The position numbers and the translations under genes are program-made. The notes under the pieces were generated by a model that was not told the origin of the DNA, did no database searches, and saw only the letters and a program-made list of their open reading frames with translations. DNA of 64,000 bases from Luidia sarsii (lineage: Eukaryota; Echinodermata; Asteroidea; Paxillosida; Luidiidae), in NCBI GenBank assembly GCA_949987565.1, contig OX465107.1, positions 2,068,684 to 2,132,683 of the forward strand, read 5' to 3'. Shown in pieces: positions 10,455-21,312 of this stretch. Every line of letters starts with the position of its first letter. Position 1 is the first letter of the stretch.

Positions 10455-11999
10455 GAGATAAGCACCAAAATTGACTGTGGCCCGATTCTGACACTCCCGG
10501 GGACTGAGACCGAGACCAGGGCTTCACATACCCTCCCCCCCAACCCTCCCAAACATCTACTTGAAGGAGATACGTCAAATTCCCAGGTAACGCTTCAACT
10601 ATCAAAGGACCCAAACAACCTAATCCGATAACACAGCGGCCAGTCGAGAGGGAATTCAGTACTGACAGAAAAAAAAAGAGAGTTGGAAGTTGTTGTCGTT
10701 TTTTCTTCGGTTATATTAAAATTGAGAATAGTCAGGGGCGCCCATACTGCATCACTGGCTTATGTCTGTCATTTAATTTACAATTTCTAATTTCTTTTAA
10801 TGGAGTGGGGTGGCGATGAAGCAAAGGAGGAGGAGGAGGAGGAGGAGGACTGGTGTGACTCAAAGAACATCTCTAATTGCTCCTCTCCTCGTGGGAGGCA
10901 CGTCGACGCAGAGGAAAATTAGAATTCTGAATTGAAAGAAAATTCCTTCACCCCCCTATCCACTCACTCCTCTCCGTCCTTCCCCTAGCTATTTCTCATC
11001 TCGACTCCCCCCCCCCCTGCCTCCCTCCCTCCCTCCTCCTGGCTATTTCCCCTGGAGGAAGCGCCGCTAAGTGGGTCCCATCTTGTCTTTTGATTGAATT
11101 AAAGGCATATTTCAGCTTCTCGCAGAAGTTGATTTCTTCTTTTTTCTGGTCATTCTGATATCTGGCTCCTCTTTCTTCTTCCTCTTTCAACCCCCCCCCC
11201 CCACCAATGGTCAACGAGAGGAAAAAGTGCAGCTCAATATTTTGCCTCGGGTGGTGGTGATGGTAGTGGTAGAGGGAAATTACCCCCCCCCCCTTAAAAA
11301 AAAGAAGAAAGATTGTAAATAGCTGTTAGTTAAATTGGCGGTAAAAGTAGAAAAGGGGGACAGAGAGAGGGGGGATGGATGGACATCAAATGGGTCTGGT
11401 TTTTCACGGATGATTGCGGTAAGAGTCGATAAGCGAGCAATAAGGGTGTGGATTAAGGAGCTAAGGATCTCCTAATGAGACCGCATCAATGGGTGGCCCA
11501 TTCCACTCATCTCCCCACCCTTCTAACTACAGGATGAGACAACCCTACAGTCTGTTCCGGACAGCAGAAGGGTGGGGGGAGAGGAGTGTATTAAAAGACA
11601 GCCAATCGGTTGAGAGGCCCTCCGTCGATAACAAATTCGCAAACACACAAAAGAAAAAAAACCTCCACATTTTGTTTCGTCAGATGAAGCTTGCAAAGAA
11701 TCAATTGAAATTTCATCCAGGAAACCGCGCACAGCTACTTCCAGCTTGTTATTGGGGACAGGGGGGGGGGGAACTATGTGAGAGCACATATTCATGTTTG
11801 ATCTACGTACTTTACAATGCGATATGCATTGCTTGCCAATAATTTTTGTTCCTTTTCATTGACCGGCCCACCTTATTATTTTCCCAGTGGACGATGAATC
11901 TGTTTTGGCCCAGGACCTTACAATAAATACAATGCCATGGTATAGGCCAGATATTTGTCCCTGTCATTCGTTAAAAGAAGGTAGATAAGGCTACGATAA
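10453..11999. other. Gene-free stretch
   Basis: Holds a (GGA)7 tract at about 10828-10848, C-runs at 11007-11016, 11191-11202 and 11283-11293 (the last followed by TT and A8) and a G-run at 11761-11770. No gene or family copy recognised. Confidence 0.5.
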
Positions 12000-12090
12000 G
12001 ACTTGAAGGTATGCACTATGTGAGCACAAAGTGGAATGTTTGCAGTGACGTAAGCCATCCAAGTCGAGATGGAGTATGGCTCTCATGAGA
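12000..12090 (+). repeat. Family D, 5' part
   Basis: AGACTTGAAGGTATGCAC, AAAGTGGAATGTTTGC and GAGATGGAGTATGGCTC match the D consensus seen at 22131 and 31344. The copy stops where family C begins, 6 bp downstream, suggesting one inserted into or replaced part of the other. Confidence 0.75.
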
Positions 12091-12096
12091 CCGAAA

Positions 12097-12247
12097 GTCG
12101 ATTTCACCAGACCCATCGTAACATAAGATCCATCGCAAGACAATGAGCGATGCACAGAAAGTATATGGCCTACCACTACTATTAATGGGTTTTCCATCGT
12201 AAGTTGAGTCACGATGCATCGTAAGGCTTTGTGAAATCCACCCCAGG
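12097..12247 (-). mobile_element. Family C palindromic MITE-like element, copy 1
   Basis: Starts GTCGATTTCACCAGACCC and ends GGCTTTGTGAAATCCACCCC, which are inverted versions of each other. Inside are inverted ACTTACGATGG/CCATCGTAAGTTG words. Matches copies at 30214, 36771, 48717 and 56339 over about 155 bp. No coding capacity. Confidence 0.85.
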
Positions 12248-12552
12248 TAACACAAACATTTCAGTACCGGGGTATGTGCTCTGCTTGTCATCAGGAGAAT
12301 GACGACATCATCGGACCAGCTCCCATGGTCTATAAAACCGATGCAACATCCTTCAGAATTTCTCACTGCAGCAGATGGATGCACGCATACCTCAACGGTA
12401 CTCACAGCACGGAAAATCGCCAGCAATTCATGGTCCTCGCACTGAAGCTTCCAACCAGATCATGACCTAGGAGAACTTTGTCTTGGATCATTACTGCCCC
12501 GCTAAGCACGTCCTAATAGGGCCGTTCCCACTGCACAAATGGGGCCCATAAT

Positions 12553-12955
12553 GTGGACCTCCTAGTTGGTGGGCCCTGGTAACTGGTCTCGCTTTTCTGA
12601 TTGAGCCCAGGCGAACCACAACAACTTGAGACAGCAGCACCTCTAACTGCTGCTTGCCTCATACGCAAGAAGAAGGAGAAGAAGAAGAAGATGTTGTGGA
12701 CCTCCTAGTTGGTGGGCCCTGGTAACTGGTCTCGATCTTCTGATTGAGCCCAGGCAAACGACAACAACTTGAGACAGCAGCACCGCTAATTGCTGATTGC
12801 CTCATATGCAAGAAGGAGAAGAAGATGTTGTCGACCTCCTAGTTGGTGGGCCCTGGTAACTGGTCTCGCTTTTCTGATTGAGCCCAGGCGAACGACAACA
12901 ACTTCAGACAGCAGCACCTCTAATTGCTGATTGCCTCATACGCAAGAAGAAGAAA
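12553..12955 (+). repeat. Three tandem copies of a ~135-143-bp repeat with GAA-rich joints
   Basis: Unit starts at about 12553, 12696 and 12830. Each contains CCTCCTAGTTGGTGGGCCC, GGTAACTGGTCTCG, TGATTGAGCCCAGGCGAA, CAACAACTTGAGACAGCAGC and GCCTCATACGCAAGAAG, and ends in a (GAA)n-like tail that leads directly into the next unit. A short repeat with an A-rich or GAA tail arranged as a trimer resembles a SINE multimer, but I see no A or B box, so the class is open. Confidence 0.85.
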
Positions 12956-13680
12956 ACTACACTAATAACTGTGATTTGAATCAAAATAAAAAAAAATATA
13001 AAATTGTTTGCTTGTAGCCCCAAATATTACGATGCCAAAAGAAATGTGAGTCGATTGTGGTTAGCAATTGTGGTTAATCCTTGAGGGTGGCCCATGCATG
13101 AAGACATATAATTTATATTATAAACAAGCACAGCACTTCCTGTCAGTCAGAGCACAAGCGTTGCATCGCGGGATTAAAAACAAAACAAACGGTGCAATTT
13201 CTATGAAGCATTCCCACACGTGGAGTGTGGCAAATAAAAGCAATTTTTTAGAAACGTCTCACAAATAGCCAAATCCAAGCCAGAGTCCAAATCACGATTC
13301 AAATCCCATGAATAATCATATTTATGGTGTCCCCCCCCAAAAAAAGTGGAGTTTGGATCACGATTCAAATCACAATCCAAATAAGCCTAATCACGTTTTT
13401 TGGGGGACAGTAGGTCGAGGGTAGCAAAGTGCAATGTCGTAATTAACCCTTATGCCTGACACCAGCAATTCATTGCTAACACCAGACATCACATCAAATT
13501 TATATTAAAAAAAACTGCAAGATCATATATCACTATCTTATACCCCCACCCTCCAATGCCATAAAAAGAAGCTGAAATTAAGAAAAGGTATGAACGGCAC
13601 TGACGAGTCACGACTGATGCAAATTATCTTTGGAGCAGTCATGCAAGGCTGGGGTAACACCAGGAATCCCTCCAAAAATA
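12956..13680. other. Gene-free stretch with repeated ATCACGATTCAAATC
   Basis: AATCACGATTCAAATCCC (about 13290) and GGATCACGATTCAAATCAC (about 13356) are direct repeats about 66 bp apart, flanking a C8-A7 junction. GTGATTTGAATC at about 12971 is the inverted word. This may be a small unclassified element. No gene seen. Confidence 0.45.
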
Positions 13681-14412
13681 AAAGAGAGAGGGGGAAGAGG
13701 GGCAGAGGGGGAGAGGGGGAGAGGGGGAGAGGGGGAGAGGGGGGAGAAGGGGAGAGGGGGAGAGGGGGAGAGGGGGGAGAGGGGAGGAAGGATAGAGAGG
13801 GAGAGAGGAGAGAGAGGGAGAGGGAGAGGGAGAGGGAGGAGAGAGAGGGAGAGGGAGAGGGAGAGGGAGAGGGAGAGGGAGAGGGAGAGGGAGAGGGAGA
13901 GGGAGAGGGAGAGGGAGAAGGAGAGGGAGAGGGAGAGGGAGCGGGAGAGGGAGAGGGAGAGGGAGAGGGAGAGGGAGAGGGAGAGGGAGATAGAGTGAGA
14001 GGGAGAGGGAGAGAGAGAGAGAGAGGGAGAGAGAGGGGAAGAGAAGGAAGGGAGAGAGGGAGAGAGAGGGGCGAGAGGGAGAGAGAGGGAGAGAGAGGCG
14101 GGAGGGAGAGAAAAAGAGATATAGAGAGAGATGGGAGGAAGAGGAAGAGGAAGAGGGAAGAGGGATGGAGAGAGTGAGGGACAGAGAGGTAGAGAGAGGG
14201 GGGGAGAGATAGATAGAGAGTGGGACAGAGAGAAAGAGAGAGAGGGGGAGAGAGAGGGAGAGAGAGTGAGAGAGGGAGGGTGAGAGGGAGAGAGGGGGGA
14301 GCTAGAGTGGAAGGAGAGGTAGAGGGATGTAGTGAGCTGGAGAAAGAGGGAGAGAGAGAGAGAGAGAGAGGAGGGAGTATTGAGAGAGAGAGACAGAGCA
14401 AGTGAGAGAGAT
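13681..14412. repeat. GA-rich array with (GGGAGA)n core
   Basis: About 730 bp of purine on +. The middle (about 13848-13990) is a nearly pure hexamer GGGAGA with rare changes (one AAGGAG, one GAGCGG). Outer parts are GA dinucleotides and G-rich variants. Long low-complexity frames on both strands are artefacts. Confidence 0.95.
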
Positions 14413-15054
14413 AGAGGCACTTTTCAGAGGGTGATGTCACGCCTGACGACGGCTCGGTCCCATTGATGAGTAATACCGGAGTGTGAAGTATGATATTGAT
14501 GGCGGGTGGTTGGGGCAAATGCTGTGAGTTGTTTTTTTCCTGGGCTGGGGGGGGGGAGGTGGTGGCAGGATAAGCCGACTCCTGTGCTCAGTCAAGCAGA
14601 AAGGAGAAGAGAGGAAGAAGAGAAAAGGTGCCTCTTGGAATTTTTTTTTTGGGTGAGGAAAGGTAGAAGGAAGGAGAAGGGATGAAAGGGGATGGGGGGA
14701 GGGGGGGAAATATGGGAGCCATCTTAATTGGTTTTTAGGGCCTTGGTAGGGCTGAGGGTTGAGCTCAGTGATTACGAGGACGAGGATGAGAGAAGGGAGG
14801 ATATGATATGAGATATGAGAAGGGTTTTGGTGTCTGCGTGACTGGCATACCTTGTGGTTAGTGTGGGGGGGGGGGGGCTGGGATCTCCCTGGGCAGTGTG
14901 GATGTATGTATGTAAGTCTGTTCTCTGGCTGGTTAACATTGGACATGAGGGGGTATACGGTAGGGGGGGGCCTGTGTTTCTCCATGGAGATCTTCCTCGT
15001 AAGATGTTGTCTGCCTTAACTTTCTCACTTGTCCCCTGTGTTTTTCTGTATCTC
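14413..15054. other. Gene-free stretch
   Basis: G-runs at 14548-14556 and 14866-14877, a T-run followed by GGG at 14641-14653. No gene. Confidence 0.5.
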
Positions 15055-15520
15055 GCTATCTCGCATTCTCGCTCAGTCTTTCTCTGTCTTTCTCTCTCCT
15101 CTCTCTAGCTCTCACTCTGTCTTTCTTTCTCCCTTCTATCTCTCTCTGCTCTTTCTCTCTCTGGCTGCTCTCTTTGTCTTTCTCCTCTCGCTCTCCTCTC
15201 TCTGGCTCTCTCTGTCTTGCTCTCTCTTCCCTTCGGCTCACCCTGTCTCTCTTCTCTCCATCCTTCTTTCTTACTCTTCCCTATACACCTCTACTTCGTC
15301 CCCTCTCCACTTCTCTCTCTCTCTCTATCTCTCTTGGCTGCTTTGGCTGCTCTCTCTGTCTTTCTCTCTCCTCTCTCTCCTCTCTCTCGGGCTCTCTCTG
15401 TCTTGCTCTCTCTTCCCTTCGGCTCTCCCTGTCTCTCTGTTCTTACTCTTCCCCTGTACACCTCTACTTCGTCCCCTCTCCACTTCTCTCTCTCTCTCCT
15501 CTCTCCCTCTCAACCTCCCA
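15055..15520. repeat. CT-rich tract with internal block duplication
   Basis: Pyrimidine-rich on +. A block ending TACACCTCTACTTCGTCCCC and CTCTCCACTTCTCTCTCTC occurs at about 15283-15325 and again at about 15458-15500. GGCTCTCTCTGTCTTGCTC is also repeated. This indicates duplication of a unit of about 175 bp. Confidence 0.9.
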
Positions 15521-16184
15521 GGCACCACTGATGAGTTCAATATACCAGATCACTCAGATTCATGAGTGCATCATGTGATTGCAATGTCTAATAAGAGTCA
15601 ATTTACATCACTTTAATTAGAATCTCACCCGATACTCATCATCCCCTCAGATTTCCCAATTCCTCCCATCGTAATCCTCCTCCTCCCCTCCCCCTCCTCA
15701 AACAACTCAGCTCCCCATCACCTCCAATTTGCCCAGCCATCCACCACTCTGCAGCACCATCGAGCCCCAATCAAATGACAGTGCAGGTGCCTCCATGTGC
15801 ATAAGCTATTACCCAGGCTTGTGACCAATCCAAAGCAGTGCGTGTGGCATTGTTTACACATATTCAAATTCACTCCAGAGCTGGCACCGCACCGGGCCGT
15901 TCTGTATCTCAACGACCGACCTGGCCGAATATTGAAAAACCTGAGTTTTTTATCTCTCTCTCTCTCTCTTTCCCTCTCTCTCCCCTCCAGTCTTTTTTCC
16001 TGCCTTTATTGAATGGATCACTCGAAAGCGTTTCAAACCGATACAGCCATCATTTAATTACGGAAAGGTGTCGGCGGCAAATGAAGAGGGATCGCTTGAA
16101 TCTGACAGTTTGAGGGAGGAAAAAAAGGTGGAAAAAGGAATACCAGTAGGTCAAGTGAGTGGCCACTGCTGCTCAAATGGATTC
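15521..16184. other. Gene-free stretch
   Basis: Only a CT dinucleotide tract at about 15953-15985 stands out. Confidence 0.5.

Positions 16185-16219
<35 letters not shown>
16185..16219. repeat. (GCTT)n microsatellite
   Basis: Eight to nine uninterrupted tetramers. Confidence 0.95.
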
Positions 16220-16794
16220 CGGAAAGTGGAGGGTTGCAATATAAACTGAAAGGGTCTAGTCCTTAGTGATGTACAGTTTTCAGGTGGAGATGGGGATGGG
16301 GGGAGGCTAGATTGTGTACTTTGAGTGGCCTGAGAAGATTTTTTTTGGGGGGGGCAGAGCATTCAGAGCCACTTGAAAAATAACGTCAGGTTTGAAATTA
16401 TTCCCCAACCCAAGGGTCAGAGGACCTAAGGCCCAATTTGACCAGGGATGTATAAACACAAACATTATGAATCATAATTTCAAAAAAAATAAAATCGAAA
16501 AGTGAGTCTTACTAGTGTGAATGCCCTACACTCAGATTGATAATACATAAGACTCTCACTTTTGCAAGGGGACCCTCAAAAAATAAATAGCATTGGACTA
16601 ACAACCAAACAGGAATGGGGAGTTGGCAGGTGGATTTGCAGCTGAAACCCTCCACATTCAGAGAGGCCCAGCCCATCGTGCCAAAATCGCTTTTAATGGC
16701 TCATTTCCGGCAAAGTATGATTTCAATTTTCCTGTCAAAGAGCAAAACATTTCCTCAGGTCCCCCCCCTCCAGTCCAGTCCACACCTGCTCTAT
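16220..16794. other. Gene-free stretch
   Basis: Contains a T8-G8 junction at 16339-16354. No gene or family copy recognised. Confidence 0.5.
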
Positions 16795-17030
16795 CTCTCT
16801 CTCCCTCTTTCTCTCCCTCTCTCTCCCTCTCCCTCTCCCTCTTTCCCTCTCACCTCCCTCTCCCTCTCCTCCTCCCTCCCTCTCCCTCCCTCCCTCTCCC
16901 TCTCTCTCTCATCTCTCTCTCTCTCCCTCTTTCTCTCCCTCTCCCTCTATCACTTTCTCCCTCTCTTTCTCCCTCTCTTTCTCCCTCTCACTCTCCTTCT
17001 CCCACTCCCTCCCTCTCTCTCTTTCTCCCC
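16795..17030. repeat. CT-rich microsatellite tract
   Basis: TCTCCC/CTCTCC repeats directly abutting the family A piece at 17037. Confidence 0.93.
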
Positions 17031-17036
17031 CCTAGT

Positions 17037-17187
17037 AGAGGGCCTGACATTTCAATCCTAGCAGGACCTCTCAAAACAAGAGATATTTCATTGGAGGTGG
17101 ACATATTTTAACGAATTCTGGATTTCTTTAAATTTGACCTTTTGAGAAAGGTCCTGATAGGTTACCCAAAAAATCAGGTCCTCAAAG
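17037..17187. repeat. Family A, two half-copies facing each other
   Basis: 17037-17073 reads GAGGGCCTGACATTTC, AATCCTAGCAGGACC (minus orientation). 17139-17187 reads TTTTGAGAAAGGTCCTGATAG and later TCAGGTCCTC (plus orientation). Together they look like a spread-out version of the palindromes at 128 and 52412, with about 65 bp between arms. Confidence 0.7.
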
Positions 17188-17627
17188 CTTTTCAGCATTT
17201 TTGGTTTGCACTGAAAATTTGTCAGCATAAATTCTAAAACTTCTGCAGTGAATGTAATAGTGCAGATGGTTCGCAAGATAAAGTGGCATTGCATAAATGC
17301 ACATGTTGATCAGAGGTTTTTAGTCAGTCCTGCTCATTATCGGTTTGACTAATGGACTAATCATCAAGAGGGAAGGTCAAGGGTTAAATGTTAAGGTTTG
17401 CTGCGAGCATTAGGACTCTAAAAAAACCACACCCAGAACAAACATGATAATGTTGCCAACAACTCGCTAGCTTAAACGGCTCCAAATGGTTCAGATCGGT
17501 CTTAAGGTTGACACTTGCTGCTGTCTGAAGTACAGTGGTGGGTCTGCCATTGAACAGGGCCTCCTCAGACACGTTATGGCTGCATTCGGCATCAATCTAT
17601 TACAGAGCAAAGATGATGACAAGGACT
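17188..17627. other. Gene-free stretch
   Basis: Nothing recognised. Confidence 0.5.
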
Positions 17628-17695
17628 AGACCTTGAGCATCTGGTTGAATGTACTGCCGCTCTACCACCTGAGCTACTAAGTTGAGGTCTCCAAG
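17628..17695 (-). repeat. tRNA-like fragment with strong A box
   Basis: The minus strand reads TTAGTAGCTCAGGTGGTAGA followed by GCGGCAGTACATTCAACC, a canonical A-box and D-arm. No B box follows, so this is a tRNA-derived fragment, not a gene. Confidence 0.55.
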
Positions 17696-18597
17696 GCAGT
17701 TCTATCATGCCAACACTGCATTACGGATAGCATTACATTTTTTTTAGGGGGGGGGCTTCAGATATATCGCCAACACTTTGTAAATTGTGGTAATTTGAGG
17801 TTTCTAGTAGGATCCTGAGCTTCCCCCAGATGAGTAAGATTTGCTGAGCTTTGTTGAGACAATCTGATAATTCTGACAGCGATCGGGCCAATTACGAGCC
17901 TTGTTCCAGATTACGATCCGACCGACCGACCGACTGGCCAGCCAGCCGCCAAGCCAACCCCAGCAACCCCTCCCTCCCCCTTTCCTCCTCTCCCTCGCTC
18001 CTTAACACCATCAGAGCCCGATCCGAGCGGAGCCATTAAATCTGCCGTCAAGCAGAAAATGAAGTCGGAAACAGCTGTTTACATTCCTTAAAACTTATGA
18101 CTCACTACCAGGAGAAGAGCAGGGCTGTCTGTGCTCCGGTCTTCTTCAGTAGGGGAGGGGGAGGGGACATTCGGAGGAGAGAGTGTGGATGGGGCCTCTT
18201 GGTTTGGAGAGTGTCTATCAGTTTTCTGCGGCGGTTCATGCGCACTTTAGTTTTGCGAACCAGCACGGCCCGCCCCCATCCCCCTCCCCCATCACCGGCT
18301 CGTTGTTGGGACGCCACGTCGCATCACACCAGTCGCTGAGAAGAGATCGTACTTTCTTTCTTTTCTGTTTTTATTGGTGCCTCGGGGGCAAAAAATGATA
18401 TTTGAAGGCATCACGCCCGCGAGGAAAATCATGCCAACGTCTTGCCGGTCTTTTGTGAAATGGAGGGGGGGGTGAGAGAGAGATTGGGGTGGTGGGGGGA
18501 GGAAGGGGAGACTAGAGAGAGGGTTACTGCGGTAGGAGCAAGCACTTGGCACTTAGTCAGAGCCATTCAAGCGATGGGCTTTGGAATAGGTGTGCGT
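17696..18597. other. Gene-free stretch with moderately CpG-rich core
   Basis: T8-A-G9 at 17738-17755. The segment 17878-18075 has (CGAC)n-like GACCGACCGACCGACTGGCC and a non-repetitive, CpG-containing stretch ending TTTACATTCCTTAAAAC that could be a conserved non-coding element. No coding evidence. Confidence 0.4.
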
Positions 18598-18800
18598 GAG
18601 AGGAGAGGAGAGGAGAGGAGAGGAGAGAGAGTGAGAGAGAGGAGAGGAGAGGAGAGGAGAGGAGAGGAGAGGAGAGGAGAGGAGAGGAGAGGAGAGGAGA
18701 GGAGAGGAGAGGAGAGGAGAGGAGAGGAGAGGAGAGGAGAGGAGAGGAGAGGAGAGGAGAGGAGAAGGAGAGGAGAGGAGAGGAGAGGAGAGGAGAGGAG
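18598..18800. repeat. (AGGAG)n pentamer array, left of gap
   Basis: About 40 copies of the 5-bp unit with a GAGAGAGTGAGAGAG interruption at 18625-18639 and one GAAGG slip at about 18764. It is the same unit and strand as the large array at 42.4 kb and runs straight into the N gap. Confidence 0.97.
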
Positions 18801-19000
18801 NNNNNNNNNNNNNNNNNNNNNNNNNNNNNNNNNNNNNNNNNNNNNNNNNNNNNNNNNNNNNNNNNNNNNNNNNNNNNNNNNNNNNNNNNNNNNNNNNNNN
18901 NNNNNNNNNNNNNNNNNNNNNNNNNNNNNNNNNNNNNNNNNNNNNNNNNNNNNNNNNNNNNNNNNNNNNNNNNNNNNNNNNNNNNNNNNNNNNNNNNNNN
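18801..19000. other. Assembly gap (200 N)
   Basis: Exactly 200 N. The round number suggests a placeholder rather than a measured length. The array on its left and GA-rich DNA on its right suggest the assembler failed inside a satellite. Confidence 0.99.
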
Positions 19001-19155
19001 AAAGAGAGAGAGACTGGAAGAGAGAGGGGAGAGAAGAGAGAAGATATGGTGAGTAGAGAAAGAGAGAGAGACTGGAAGAGAGAGGGGAGAGAAGAGAGAA
19101 GATATGGTGAGTAGAGAAAGAGAGAGAGAGACTGGAAGAGAGAGGGAGAAAAAGA
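19001..19155. repeat. 58-60-bp GA-rich minisatellite, right of gap
   Basis: The word ACTGGAAGAGAGAGGG recurs at 19013, 19071 and 19131 with AAGATATGGTGAGTAGAG between copies. It is a different, longer unit than the AGGAG array on the left side of the gap. Confidence 0.93.
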
Positions 19156-20919
19156 AAGAAGCAAGAAAGAGAAGTGCTGAGAGAAACCCCCAAAAGTGCA
19201 ATAGCACCCATTCTGGCGTGAGCCCAACGTCAGCCGCCAAAACCCAGAAGAAGATTACATCACACCTCTGGCCAAGGCGGCAATTCCACCCCAGGCTGGT
19301 AGCTGGAAGACTTGGGGCTCCCTCCCTCTCCCACCACCCCCCCCCCCCCACCCCCAACCCCACTCTTCCCCTCCCCTTATACCCCCTCCCCGCCCACTTT
19401 CAGTGAAGCAATGGGGTTTAATAGTTGACTCACCCATTCTCTGATTGGTACTCTCATCAAAGAATTGGGCCCTCGCCACCACCTCCCCCCCCCCACCCAC
19501 TTTATTGGTGTGCGTTTCTGTGCCAGTCGTCCTGGGCATTTTTTCCTCCCAAAATATGCAGCATAACCGAGCCAATGACTGGGCGGTGCCTGGGGGGAAG
19601 AATATGCCCTGGGCAAAGGCACCATTTGTCCTCTTGAAGAGCTCAAACAAGCCTCAGACCACATAGCCTACGGGTTTGTGCAGAGGCAGAGGAGAGAGGG
19701 AGAGAAAGGGGGGGTGGGGGTGGGGGAGAGAGGGGACAATGAGTCCCAGCAACATGCTGTTATGGGTTGCGTGTTCCGAGGGCAGCGAGAGGGATCTTTG
19801 AGAGGGCAAACATTGGCCGGGGGGGGGGGGGGGGGGAACATGAATTCACCCACCCCTGGCTGAGGAAGATGAGAAAGACGAGAATGAGGAGGAGAAGAAT
19901 GGTGGTGGAGGAGGGGAGAGGAGAGGAGGGGAGAGGAGAGTGGGGAGAGGAGAGGAGAGGAGAAGGGGAGGGGGAAGAGACCCTATTGTGCTGGGACACT
20001 CATCCCACCTCCACCACCCCCCACCTTTTCCTTAACCATCCACGAAATGATGAGTCACACACACTGAGTAAGATTGCTCGCTCGTGAAATTAAATCGCAA
20101 CTTCTCTCCCTCCCTCCCTCTCCTCCCCCCCCCCCACCTTCCCTCACCCACACCATGACAAGAGAAAAGGGGAAGCGGTGAAAAAAAAAGGACAGAGAGT
20201 GATGCTCAGAAATAAAATTTGCTCACTAGGGAGTTGGCTGGCGAAGGGTGGGTGGAGGGGACCGGGGAGGAGGGGGGGGGGAGGTTGGGACAGACCACGA
20301 CTCCCGGGCACGCTGGGGATTTGGCGATGACTGGTGAAGCAATCGGGCAGGGAGAGGAGGAGAGGGCGGGTTATTAGCGGAATATTATCCTTAATACACT
20401 GTCCGACAGGCCCGCCAATTAGGAAAAAAAAGGGATGTCCCGTGTTGGGCTCGGGGAAAAGCTTTTGCTGCCGATCGATTGTCCCCAGTTTACTCCCGTT
20501 TCAATTTTTTGGCAGGGGGGGGGGAGATCCTCTAGAAATCCCCACAGAGTGTAGTTCGTGACCAGTTGTACGGTAAACACGCTGGAGTGGTCCGTTGAAG
20601 GTTTATCAAAACACAGGAAAGACGCCTGAGCACGCCAAGGTTTTTTCCCTACTTTTTTTTTCTCCACTCTAAATATTTTCTCCTTTTCGTTTTTCGAGGA
20701 CGATAAAAAGAATTGGAGACGAACAAGCGAGGAGGGTGGACTTCAAACTCCCGCGAGTTAAACGTCAGTTTGCACAGGTGCTGGTTCTTGCCGGAGAATA
20801 CACGGAGTCATGTTGATAATACACCCGCAATGCATCAAGTGGCGGAGGTTGAAACGGAGGGGGAAGAGGCCAAGCCAGCTGCACAAAACTTGACAGAAGA
20901 AATCAATGATCACCAAAAT
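19156..20919. other. Gene-free stretch
   Basis: Contains homopolymer runs (C at about 19338-19349, G18 at 19819-19836, C at 20126-20136, G at 20272-20281 and 20515-20524), a short AGGAG-like patch (19911-19968) and a possible stem GGCGGG (20365) / CCCGCC (20412) around an AT-rich core TTATTAGCGGAATATTA. No gene recognised. Confidence 0.5.
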
Positions 20920-20946
20920 GTAGAGGGCCTGACCTTTCTTAAAGGT
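20920..20946 (-). repeat. Family A, internally deleted
   Basis: TAGAGGGCCTGACC joins directly to TTTCTTAAAGG. The hairpin between the two conserved blocks has been lost, as expected from replication slippage across a stem. Confidence 0.6.
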
Positions 20947-20979
20947 AGACCTAGGCCGTATATGAAATGAAGGCCGTCT

Positions 20980-21177
20980 GACAAAGACCTGAAAATCCAA
21001 GTCGTGGTTTTGTTTCAGAACTTGGAGGGTTTTGTTGGCTTGATAGGCACAGGGTATTCCCCAAGGAAGTGGGGCCAAACGCTTCTTTTTAGATGTCTGT
21101 GATATTATAATGGGTAAGATAAATATGACCAAAGCCAAGCACGAGCCTACAGTAGGGCGTAAACGGCCCTACTGTAG
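20980..21177 (+). repeat. Family F, copy 1
   Basis: CTGAAAATCCAAGTCGTGG, GGTTTTGTTGGC, GGAAGTGGGGCCAAAC, TTTTTAGATGTCTGTGA and a tail AAAGCCAAGCACGAGCC align with 26408-26594. The end contains a perfect hairpin (21147-21177, listed separately). Confidence 0.8.
21147..21177. repeat. Perfect 12-bp-stem hairpin
   Basis: CTACAGTAGGGC, a 7-nt loop GTAAACG, then GCCCTACTGTAG. It lies at the end of family F copy 1. The second F copy keeps TCGTAAAC but not the stem. Confidence 0.9.
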
Positions 21178-21312
21178 ACTGATCCTGCCATCTACAAAGG
21201 TCCCACGTTCCCGCCAAGTTTTAAAAATAGGGCTCTCTACATTTTTAAAAATTATTCTGACTTAAATTTCTTAAAATAGTGCAACAGAGGACTTTCATCT
21301 ACTTATTTTCCA

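Noticed and set aside
13538..14518. 326-codon minus-strand frame
   Set aside because: Translation of the GGGAGA hexamer and GA tract.
20399..20411. CTGTCCGACAGGC shared with 53519
   Set aside because: A 13-mer match between two places is expected by chance in a 64-kb window. Flanks do not align.
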